Positions 9,701 through 16,493 of a stretch of 64,000 nt of DNA are shown piece by piece. The translations under genes were made by a program, and so were the position numbers. Source of the DNA: Bacteroidales bacterium. GTDB lineage: Bacteria; Bacteroidota; Bacteroidia; Bacteroidales; ML635J-15. The stretch lies in contig JAGCDJ010000025.1 of assembly GCA_017651185.1 (NCBI GenBank), positions 124,001-188,000 of the forward strand, given 5' to 3'. Numbering within the stretch: position 1 is the stretch's first letter; every line of letters begins with the position of its first letter. The notes under the pieces are model-generated. The model did not search any database. It was given only the letters and a program-made list of their open reading frames with translations, and had not been told where the DNA came from.

Positions 9701-12668
9701 CAGCGAACAAAGCGAGGCAAGTTACGGGGTTCCATTTTTTACGGCACAATGCGAGCCGGAAGATATGTGCGAAATAACTTATTCTTTATTCGATAGTTAT
9801 GGCCTTGGCTGGGGTAATTCTGCCCTTAAAGTGGTAGATGTTGAAACTGGGCGAGCCCTAAAATTTTTGACAATGCCAACTGATACATTTGCAACTGGTA
9901 CGATTTCGGTTTGCCATGGCAAGGAAATCAGATTCGTGTGGATGCATACTACAAACAATCCGGATTTTTCTTATACAATAACCGATGTCAATGGGTATGA
10001 AATATGCCATGCAAGTCCCCAGCAGACAGTACCAGTCTCTTATATTGTTGACTGTACAATACCCGATTGCCCTAGACCTAGGGATTTGGCAGTTTCTAAT
10101 GTGTCTGCGCACTCTGCAACAATCTCATGGACACCTTTTGGTAGCGAAACTGCTTGGCAGGTATGCATCAATGGAGAGGAAGAAAATCTTATTAGTGTTA
10201 CAGAAACTACATATACCATTAGCGAACTTCTTCCCGAATCTGACTATACGGTTAAGGTGCGCGCAAATTGTGGCGATAGCATTGGCGTAAGCGATTGGTC
10301 TAATAGTGTGTCGTTTACAACTCTTATCGCATGCCCTGTTCCTACCAATCTTACTGCCTCGAATATTGATATGAGTTATGTAACTCTGATTTGGACTGCT
10401 GGCAGAGATGAAACAGCTTGGCAGCTAGTGCTTAATGACGATGAAGACAACATTATTGACCTTGATGTTCCAACTTATACAATGACTGGGCTTTCGTCTG
10501 GAACGCAATACAATGCAAAAGTGCGTGCAAATTGCGAAAGCGATGGTAAAAGTGAGTGGACAGACGTATATGAATTTTCTACAGCATTTTGTGAGGCCGA
10601 AGACCAGTGTGATATAATCTATTCTCTTTACGACAGTTATGGCGATGGATGGGAGGGTTCTTTTATAAAAGTTTTGGATGCTGAAACAGATGTGCTTATC
10701 ACAACATTGACTGTAAGAGATGGAGAATCGCATGTTGATGGCAGGATTCCTGTTTGTAACGGTCGCCTAGTCAAGTTTGTGTGGATTGATGGTGGCGGTT
10801 TTTTTACAAGCGATATTTCGTTTATATTAACCGATGCCGATAGTACTTTTATCATAAGTAATATAAGAGATACTTCAATTGTCAGGATCAGCTGTACTGA
10901 TTGTACAATACCACACGATTTGCTTTTAAACAATGTCGGTTCTACTTGGTTTGATCTTTCGTGGACGGCAGGTGCAGACGAAACGGAATGGCAGATTTGT
11001 AGAGCCTTTGATTTTGATAATGCGATAGATGTAAATTCTAATTCGTATGTAATGACAGGTCTAAGGCCGGAAACCCATTATTGGGTATGTCTTCGAGCAA
11101 AATGTCAGGAAGATTCATATAGTAACTGGCTGATTCGACCATTCGCAACTCTTGCCAGATGTTACGAACCTACCAATCTTATTGCTTCAAGTATTGATAC
11201 TACATACGCTACTTTATCATGGTCGCCTGGTGGAAACGAAACTTCATGGCAGATTTGTATTAACAACGATTTGGAACATATTGTTGATGTAAACGATACT
11301 ACATACACTGTAACAAACCTTATAGGTGGATTGGAATACACGGTGATGGTGCGTGCAAATTGCGGATACGAGCCAAGCGAATGGGTGGAGACTACATTTA
11401 TTACGCTGTCGTCATGTTATGCGCCACGTGAATTGGCCGTGTCGGATGTCAGTTCAACTTCTGCTCTCGTAACATGGGAGGGCGAATCCGACAGCTATGT
11501 AATATGGTATAGGACTGCAGAAACCGATGGAGTTTCGTATTTTACTGATTTCGAAGAAGGTCTTCCTGTTGGCTGGACAACTATTGATAACGATGAAGAT
11601 GGTTATTGCTGGCAATCGACCGATGAATTAGGTGGCGGTTTTAACTGCCATTCTGGAACGGTATGCATGACTTCCGCAAGTTTCGAAAATTCGGATTTGT
11701 TTCCATTGGAACCCGACAATTGGCTGGTATCTCCACGACTTGCATTAGATGGCACGTTGAAAGTTTGGTTGAGAATCCAGGATGTTTCGTATCCCGATGA
11801 ACATTTTGGCATTTTTGTATCGACAAGAGGTAATGCAGTCGCTGACTTTACAGCACAGGTGCTGCCTGAAACTGTCGCAACGGAGGAATATACAGAATAT
11901 ACGGTTGATTTGAGTTCCTTTAATGGACAGATGGGATATATTGCTGTACGTCATTACAATAGCTTTGACCAATTCCGCTTAAACTTGGATGATTTTGGCC
12001 TATATTCGGAGCCAATTCCAGCAGGAGAGTGGATTGAAGCTACAACAACAGAAAACTATTATGAAATAACAAACTTGGCACAGGGAACAGAATACGACAT
12101 ACAGGTTAGGAGCATTTGCGGCGATGAACAAAGTGCTTGGAGTTACAAAAGTTCGTTTGCCACTCTTATTCCAACTTATACAATCATCGCAACTGCTGGC
12201 GAAAACGGTACAATTACCCCTTATGGTGAAATTATAGTTAGGGAAGGCAATGACCAAGTTTTCATGATTATTCCAGACGAAGGTTACCGCATCGAGAATG
12301 TATTGGTTGACGGAACTTCTTTAATATCGAATTTGGAAAACAATACTTATACTTTTACCAATGTAATAGATAATCATACTATTCATGCAACCTTTGAACT
12401 GCTAGTTTCGGCAGATATGGCATATGCACCATCTGTTTCAATCTTCCCGAACCCGAACAATGGTACTTACAATATAGTCTTTGGCAACATTAGTGGCAGT
12501 GTAACCTACCAGCTTATAGATGTTCGTGGAGCAATGATTGAAACTCGCAACATAAATGTTACAAACGATGAAACAGTTCTTTTCAATCACAACCTAATCC
12601 CGGGAACTTACTTTGTAAGAATCATTGCAACCGACAAGGTGTATGTTGAAAAGATTATTGTTGAATAG
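6762..12668 (+). CDS. giant Fn3-repeat adhesin with T9SS sorting domain
   Basis: 1,968 residues with a Sec signal peptide (MKKFLLNLVLLAVLCFPVAICA-Q). The body is a string of fibronectin type III-like units, each with a variant of TWQICLNGDEDNLI and an ACP-type linker, interrupted by jelly-roll/cleaved-adhesin-like regions (about 465-650, 750-900 and 1585-1750). Two copies of a DSYGxGWxxSxxK module (residues ~1010 and ~1290) resemble modules of other Bacteroidetes surface proteins. Near the C-terminus is one bacterial repeat unit, then a T9SS type A domain (SIFPNPNNGTYNIVF ... KIIVE). Inferred to be a secreted, surface-anchored binding protein; no catalytic domain is visible. It shares the repeat and sorting domain types with the upstream C25 protein. 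Confidence 0.85.
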   Translation: MKKFLLNLVLLAVLCFPVAICAQSIVEIGSSAGTSYRLPLNMEYKYSLTQQIYKADEIEVAGTVSSVSFYYRNTAPMLIQRLRLYMMHTAKTSFESNDDIVSLDTATLVYEGDFAADSTGWFTLNLNNAFEYNGTDNLLICFCDTVIDDSFGTNYKFRCSGSIVNYTSISYYSNTDIPDVNDLSVYGGSKERYTYRNNIRLGITPAAGHCFKPTSLAVTDETAYGALVSWTAREGETTWQICLNGDEDNLINVNTNPYELTGLTPETTYTLKMRTTCYEGAFSGWTSNVSFTTFTACPVPTGLTTLDRSTTTVTMTWEAGGSETEWQVCINNNEDSLIDVTENEYTLTGLIPNTQTRVNVRANCGEEGYSNWVSGYATTISACQAPTALTCTPDVHSANISWTAGADETLWNIRYKVTSESHYTNVNGLTSPTYTITGLASGTAYTVMVQGDCEANGTSGWRTSNFTTKYGIPFLEEFDATPENWSRGQGLLSTVLDGGSLNINSSSGWAFCSYNYNLNGVFDSHAYVNLWGSSRKEWLITPNIVMDANVQLTFDLALTQYSGTLQPVDTTRQQDDKFIVLISTDDGATWTILRQYDNEGSEYVYNNIATSGEEVLIGLADYGTDNVKIAFYGESTVTGGDVNIHIDNVKLDYIRPLDLTVSNITATTADVAWNSVQDVLWELKYGIHGFNVENEGTLVENITQTSYSINGLLANTNYDVYVRVACGGNCEWVRTSFRTDCGIQAIPYIQNFDDFAGRGIPPCWQNIVESNVSGSIYPVVLSAHNEYTEHSYSGIRYLLMMTADDSPQNIIALPQMSDINDLTISFWAKYNVLTNIPESFQIGYMSNEEFIPLESITLTENYRQYFVSLNAVPANADRIAIGMYNSAGDSKVSVEDVEVNYIQSCPRPINVNITSVTTNSAVVTWTPVGEETAWQYTLDNGITWNNFESTPAGTTTMEATITGLTINTDYSLKLRAYCSDSEQSEASYGVPFFTAQCEPEDMCEITYSLFDSYGLGWGNSALKVVDVETGRALKFLTMPTDTFATGTISVCHGKEIRFVWMHTTNNPDFSYTITDVNGYEICHASPQQTVPVSYIVDCTIPDCPRPRDLAVSNVSAHSATISWTPFGSETAWQVCINGEEENLISVTETTYTISELLPESDYTVKVRANCGDSIGVSDWSNSVSFTTLIACPVPTNLTASNIDMSYVTLIWTAGRDETAWQLVLNDDEDNIIDLDVPTYTMTGLSSGTQYNAKVRANCESDGKSEWTDVYEFSTAFCEAEDQCDIIYSLYDSYGDGWEGSFIKVLDAETDVLITTLTVRDGESHVDGRIPVCNGRLVKFVWIDGGGFFTSDISFILTDADSTFIISNIRDTSIVRISCTDCTIPHDLLLNNVGSTWFDLSWTAGADETEWQICRAFDFDNAIDVNSNSYVMTGLRPETHYWVCLRAKCQEDSYSNWLIRPFATLARCYEPTNLIASSIDTTYATLSWSPGGNETSWQICINNDLEHIVDVNDTTYTVTNLIGGLEYTVMVRANCGYEPSEWVETTFITLSSCYAPRELAVSDVSSTSALVTWEGESDSYVIWYRTAETDGVSYFTDFEEGLPVGWTTIDNDEDGYCWQSTDELGGGFNCHSGTVCMTSASFENSDLFPLEPDNWLVSPRLALDGTLKVWLRIQDVSYPDEHFGIFVSTRGNAVADFTAQVLPETVATEEYTEYTVDLSSFNGQMGYIAVRHYNSFDQFRLNLDDFGLYSEPIPAGEWIEATTTENYYEITNLAQGTEYDIQVRSICGDEQSAWSYKSSFATLIPTYTIIATAGENGTITPYGEIIVREGNDQVFMIIPDEGYRIENVLVDGTSLISNLENNTYTFTNVIDNHTIHATFELLVSADMAYAPSVSIFPNPNNGTYNIVFGNISGSVTYQLIDVRGAMIETRNINVTNDETVLFNHNLIPGTYFVRIIATDKVYVEKIIVE

Positions 12669-12677
12669 TCTATAGCA

Positions 12678-12708
12678 CAAAAAAGGTCGTTCCGTAATGG
12701 AACGACCT
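12678..12708 (-). terminator. terminator of the lysine-fermentation gene run
   Basis: Perfect 10-bp stem AGGTCGTTCC/GGAACGACCT with a 5-base loop. The run of A at 12679-12684 reads as T on the minus strand, so it terminates kce (stop at 12736). It has no T-run in the plus direction, so it serves the adhesin gene less well. Confidence 0.8.
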
Positions 12709-12735
12709 CAAGTGTATTTCTCAATAAACATTAAT

Positions 12736-13566
12736 TTACCTTGCCTTCAATCCAAGAATCTGTCTTGCCTCAGCAGGAGTTGCGATTCCACGTCCGAGTT
12801 CCTTAGCAAGTCTTACAACCTTGGCAACGAGTTCGCCGTTTGATTTTGCTAAAACGCCCTTTTCGAGATAAAGGTTGTCTTCGAAGCCAACGCGTACGTT
12901 ACCGCCCATTGCTATTGCAGCGGCAGCCATCGGGAAAGCATGGCGGCCAACGCCTGTTACAGTCCAAGTAGAACCAGCTGGAATGCCGTTTACAAGCCAG
13001 CAGAGGTTTGCAACGGTTGCTGGAGTACAACCAGGAACGCCAAGTACGAAGTTGAACTGCATCGGGTCACCAGGAACCTGTCCCTTGCGAGCCATTGTAA
13101 GAATGGTGTCAAGGTGTCCCATTTCGAAGCATTCGTATTCGGGTTTAATGCCACGTTCAATCATACGCTTGCCGAAAGCACGCATTGTAGGCATTGTGTT
13201 GTCGAAAATTTCGTCGCCGAAGTTGCAGGTACCGCAGTCGAGGGTAGCCATTTCGGGAACTGGATTTGTATCGGTCGATTGCAAACGTTCATCTGGAGTC
13301 ATACCAACTGCACCGCCAGTCGATGGGATAAGAATTACATCGGGGCAAACCTTGAGGATAGCCTCGGTGCATTCCTGGAAACGGTCGCGGCTCTGGGTAG
13401 GAGTACCGTCGTCGAAACGAACATGCAGGTGAACGATAGCAGCGCCAGCGTCAACAGCCGACTTTGCTTCTCGTACGATTTCTTCAACGGTATAAGGTAC
13501 GTTAGGATTCTGTTCCTTGGTAACTTCTGCGCCACATATTGCGGCAGTGATTATCAGTTTTTCCAT
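12736..13566 (-). CDS. kce: 3-keto-5-aminohexanoate cleavage enzyme (BKACE family)
   Basis: 276 residues, the usual length of the family. The zinc-binding HxH motif appears as AAIVHLHVR (~residues 42-50); the STGGAVGMTPDER and VRVGFEDNLYL segments are also typical, the Glu of GFED being a family metal ligand. In lysine fermentation Kce converts 3-keto-5-aminohexanoate and acetyl-CoA to 3-aminobutyryl-CoA and acetoacetate. BKACE members act on other beta-keto acids too, but the adjacent kal and CoA-transferase genes support this reaction. It starts 9 bases after the kal stop, so the two are probably cotranscribed. Confidence 0.85.
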   Translation of the reverse strand: MEKLIITAAICGAEVTKEQNPNVPYTVEEIVREAKSAVDAGAAIVHLHVRFDDGTPTQSRDRFQECTEAILKVCPDVILIPSTGGAVGMTPDERLQSTDTNPVPEMATLDCGTCNFGDEIFDNTMPTMRAFGKRMIERGIKPEYECFEMGHLDTILTMARKGQVPGDPMQFNFVLGVPGCTPATVANLCWLVNGIPAGSTWTVTGVGRHAFPMAAAAIAMGGNVRVGFEDNLYLEKGVLAKSNGELVAKVVRLAKELGRGIATPAEARQILGLKAR

Positions 13567-13575
13567 ATCGTACGC

Positions 13576-13965
13576 TTATTTTTTTCTTTGACAATCCTTT
13601 GGTGTTACGCATGTTCCCGAAGCACGGCAAACAAGTATCGGTTCGTCGAGTTCATCAGCAGCAGATGCTGAAATGTCGGGACGAGCAACAGCAACCTTGC
13701 GAGCTTCGAACATCATGTGGCGTGAAGTGTTGCCTTCGCGGTCAATCCAACCTTCTGCCTCGATGAAGTCACCTGCGTAAACAGGAGCTTTGAATTCAAT
13801 CATATCGTATGCGCAGAAAAGGCCTTCGTCGCCGTCACGCATAATGAGAAGTTCGGTAGCCACATCACCAAACAGGTGAACCATGTGAGCACCATCAACC
13901 AAATTGCCACCGTAGTGTGCATCCTTTGCGCTCATGCGCAATCTAATCTTTGTTCTGTATTCCAT
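13576..13965 (-). CDS. kal: 3-aminobutyryl-CoA ammonia-lyase (hotdog fold)
   Basis: 129 residues, the size of a single hotdog domain. [31 protein letters not shown] and [22 protein letters not shown] resemble the Kal family, which removes ammonia from L-3-aminobutyryl-CoA to give crotonyl-CoA. The assignment rests mainly on the position directly upstream of kce. Its upstream space (13966-14158) is unusual: it holds an 8-bp-period array instead of the CoA-transferase beta subunit that might be expected. Confidence 0.8.
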   Translation of the reverse strand: MEYRTKIRLRMSAKDAHYGGNLVDGAHMVHLFGDVATELLIMRDGDEGLFCAYDMIEFKAPVYAGDFIEAEGWIDREGNTSRHMMFEARKVAVARPDISASAADELDEPILVCRASGTCVTPKDCQRKK

Positions 13966-13980
13966 GTTACTAATTTTTTT

Positions 13981-14039
13981 GTCAAACGGTCTAACGGTCT
14001 TGATGTCTCGCAGTCTTTCAGTCTTACTGTCTTACAGTC
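13981..14039. repeat. array of seven degenerate octamers (NNNNNGTC)
   Basis: After GTC at 13981-13983, seven consecutive 8-base units all end in GTC: AAACGGTC, TAACGGTC, TTGATGTC, TCGCAGTC, TTTCAGTC, TTACTGTC, TTACAGTC. No ORF explains the period. Confidence 0.75.
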
Positions 14040-14076
14040 GTGATGACTGAAGGTCTTGAAGTTGATCAGCAGGTTC

Positions 14077-14132
14077 TCTGCTGTACTTTTTGACTGGTCT
14101 TTTATTTATCTGCTAAACTTTTGACAGGTCTT
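14077..14132. repeat. two near-identical ~24-bp direct repeats
   Basis: TCTGCTGTACTTTTTGAC followed by TGGTCTT (14077-14101) and TCTGCTAAACTTTTGAC followed by AGGTCTT (14109-14132) are copies 32 bases apart, in the same gap as the octamer array. Function unknown. Confidence 0.5.
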
Positions 14133-14158
14133 CTGCTAGACATTCAGACAGTTAGTCT

Positions 14159-14803
14159 TTATTTTACAATATAGTCAACGAAAATGTTCTGTGTATGAAT
14201 TGCTTCGGGAGCGATTTCACCAACCTTAACGATATTTTCGATTTCTGCGATAACAACGTCAGCTGCCATTGCCATCATCGGGTTGAAGTTCTGGGTTGTG
14301 CCCTTGAATACGAGGTTACCAGTTTCGTCGCCAACGGTTGCACCGAGCAATGCGATGTCTGCGTGAATCGGGAGTTCGAGGAGGTAATCCTTGCCGTCAA
14401 CATTAATTACGCGCTTTCCTTCTGCTACAACGGTTCCAAGTCCAGTTGGAGTGAGAACACCACCAAGACCAGCACCACCGCAACGGATGCGTTCTGCAAG
14501 AGTTCCCTGAGGTACGAATTCGATTTCGAGTTCCTTCGAGTTCAACTGTGCGATAGTTTCGGGATTTGTACCAATATGCGAAACTATTGCCTTCTTAACC
14601 TGATGGTTTGCAACGAGAATACCAACACCCTTGTCAACAAAAGCGGTATCGTTACCTATGATGGTAAGGTTTTTGATTCCTGCATCGTGTATTCCCTTCA
14701 ACACTTTGTTGGCAGAACCTACACCTAAAAATCCGCCGATCATGAGGGTCATTCCATCCTTTACCATTGATACGGCTTGCTCTACTGAAATGAATTTATC
14801 CAT
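14159..14803 (-). CDS. atoD: acetate/butyrate-acetoacetate CoA-transferase, alpha subunit
   Basis: 214 residues, the normal length of the alpha (A) subunit of class I CoA-transferases. Seen: MIGGFLGVGSANKVL near the N-terminus, the GGAGLGGVLTPTGLGT glycine-rich stretch (~117-133), and ADIALLGATVGDETGNLVF. The active enzyme also needs a beta subunit carrying the catalytic Glu; no such gene is in this window. With kal and kce downstream, the likely role is moving CoA between butyryl-CoA or acetyl-CoA and acetoacetate at the end of lysine fermentation. 193 bases separate it from kal, so kal may have its own promoter. Confidence 0.85.
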   Translation of the reverse strand: MDKFISVEQAVSMVKDGMTLMIGGFLGVGSANKVLKGIHDAGIKNLTIIGNDTAFVDKGVGILVANHQVKKAIVSHIGTNPETIAQLNSKELEIEFVPQGTLAERIRCGGAGLGGVLTPTGLGTVVAEGKRVINVDGKDYLLELPIHADIALLGATVGDETGNLVFKGTTQNFNPMMAMAADVVIAEIENIVKVGEIAPEAIHTQNIFVDYIVK

Positions 14804-14841
14804 AGTTAATTCCTTTTAATTTATCTGTTTTTTTAAGACCT

Positions 14842-14849
14842 CAAATATA
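14842..14849 (-). promoter_or_regulatory. -7 element upstream of atoD
   Basis: TATATTTG on the minus strand, 38 bases upstream of the atoD start. The -33 element is not clear. Confidence 0.45.
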
Positions 14850-14985
14850 GCACAAATATTTCGTTTGCATAAATTATTTTACAGCAAAAGTAAGTTTTTG
14901 TGTAAAACACAAAAAATCAAAGCATTATGATGAATAATCCTGGATTATTTGCCAAAAGGCAAGCGATTAAATTCAGTATATAACT

Positions 14986-15822
14986 CTAATCTGTCAAGTT
15001 TAATTTTCTACAAATCTTAACCACCTCGACCGCCTCTACTACGTCGTGTACACGGAGAATATCTGCGCCTTTCTGCAATGCTACAGTATTAAGCACCGAA
15101 GTTCCGTTGAGAGATTTTTCAACCGTTATATCCAAATATTTCCATAACATCGACTTGCGAGAAATGCCGACCAGCAATGGCAAATCAAAGATTTTAAACT
15201 CTTCAAGATGCTCCATCAGTTCGTAGTTCTGGTCGACTGACTTTGAAAAACCAAATCCAGGGTCTACAATTATATCAGAAATACCCATCGAGTGAAGTTT
15301 GTTCACCTTTTCGGAAAAGAAATGTAGTATATCGCCCGTGAGCGATGAATATTGTGGCCTGTCGTGCATTGTTTGAGGACTTGGAGCACCATGCATAATT
15401 ATATAAGGCACACGGCATTCTGCTACGATCTCGAACATCTTCGGGTCGGCATCGCCAGCACTGATGTCGTTTATGATGGAAATGCCATATTCTTTAACTG
15501 CACGACTTGCTATTTCGGCTCGGTAAGTATCAAGAGAAAATATCTTGTCGGGAAAATGCTTCTCCATTACTTTCAATGCAGGCAAAAGTCTTTCCCACTC
15601 TTCTTCTGCCGAAATAACTTCGCAATTAGGTCTGGTTGACATTCCGCCGATGTCAATCATGTCGGCACCATCGGCAAACATCTTTTCTATGCGTTCCTTG
15701 ATTTCACCATTGTCGACAACACGGCTTGCCGGATTGAAAGAATCGGGCGTAAAATTCAAAATCCCCATTATGCGGGGATTTGAAAAATTATAAAGTTTAC
15801 CTTTTATGTTAACTTGCTTCAT
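14986..15822 (-). CDS. folP: dihydropteroate synthase
   Basis: 278 residues. The DHPS signatures are present in order: IMGILNFTPDSFNP, MIDIGGMSTRPN, FSLDTYRAEIA, INDISAG, YIIMHG, IIVDPGFGFSKS, LLVGISRKSML and a final ILRVHDV. It joins 4-aminobenzoate to dihydropterin pyrophosphate in folate synthesis and is the target of sulfonamides. The usual GILNVTPDSF reads NFTPDSF here. It follows the LolA-like gene by 2 bases and so is the last gene of the ftsK-lolA-folP run. Confidence 0.93.
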   Translation of the reverse strand: MKQVNIKGKLYNFSNPRIMGILNFTPDSFNPASRVVDNGEIKERIEKMFADGADMIDIGGMSTRPNCEVISAEEEWERLLPALKVMEKHFPDKIFSLDTYRAEIASRAVKEYGISIINDISAGDADPKMFEIVAECRVPYIIMHGAPSPQTMHDRPQYSSLTGDILHFFSEKVNKLHSMGISDIIVDPGFGFSKSVDQNYELMEHLEEFKIFDLPLLVGISRKSMLWKYLDITVEKSLNGTSVLNTVALQKGADILRVHDVVEAVEVVKICRKLNLTD

Positions 15823-15824
15823 TG

Positions 15825-16472
15825 CTATCTCATATCAATTAACTCTGCATCGGGATACAAACTCTTGCTGAACTTCACTTCTGAATCAGCGATTGTTGGA
15901 TTTTCGAGCATCTTGTCAATCTCGATAAGATAGTTCACACCGTCCTTGCCAACATAGCGAACCGAGAAAATCTGCTTTTTGGTCTTGTCGATGCGGATAG
16001 TAATCTTCGAATATTTCTTGTTTTCGATTTGCTTCGGGAAAAAGTCAAATTCAAGCAAAGCTCTATTTTTCTCAAACTTATCGGATATGAAATTTACCTT
16101 GAACTTCGACTTATAGTCCTTGAGGATTGCCTGCGGATTCGTCATGAAAGCTTCATTATCTCCATTGTTCGTAATGTTTATCTCCTCGGCATCCTTAAGG
16201 TAGGTCCAGTTTGTCTTTCCATCGGAATAAACCACCTGTCCCATAATGTCCATCTTGTACAAGCCCGACTTGTAGATTGCATTTCCCTTGTACGATTCAC
16301 GTTTTGCATTGTGAAGATTTTCGACATACATGGTAAAATCAATCTTCAGTCCTACATACTTTTCGGTCTTCGCTGCTACCTGGTCAAGAGTTTCCATTTG
16401 TGGAACTGCACCCTGAGCAGCCAACAAAAGTGCTGCGAACAGACTTATAATCAACAATGTAACTTTTTTCAT
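15825..16472 (-). CDS. LolA-like outer-membrane lipoprotein carrier
   Basis: 215 residues from the chosen start MKKVTLLIISLFAALLLAAQG, a Sec signal peptide; an in-frame ATG 7 codons upstream would give an atypical leader and lies against the ftsK stop. LolA-type features are the early TLDQVAAKTEKY segment, SGLYKMDIMGQVVYSDGKTNWTYL (beta-strands of the half barrel) and a late YLIEIDKM-type strand. Such proteins carry lipoproteins through the periplasm. Its place directly after ftsK is common in Bacteroidetes. Confidence 0.8.
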   Translation of the reverse strand: MKKVTLLIISLFAALLLAAQGAVPQMETLDQVAAKTEKYVGLKIDFTMYVENLHNAKRESYKGNAIYKSGLYKMDIMGQVVYSDGKTNWTYLKDAEEINITNNGDNEAFMTNPQAILKDYKSKFKVNFISDKFEKNRALLEFDFFPKQIENKKYSKITIRIDKTKKQIFSVRYVGKDGVNYLIEIDKMLENPTIADSEVKFSKSLYPDAELIDMR

Positions 16473-16493
16473 ATTCAAATTTTTTAAAATCAA

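Noticed and set aside
12875..13671. Two plus-strand open frames of 185 and 243 codons across kce and kal
   Set aside because: They are shadows of two well-recognised minus-strand genes with correct lengths and motifs.
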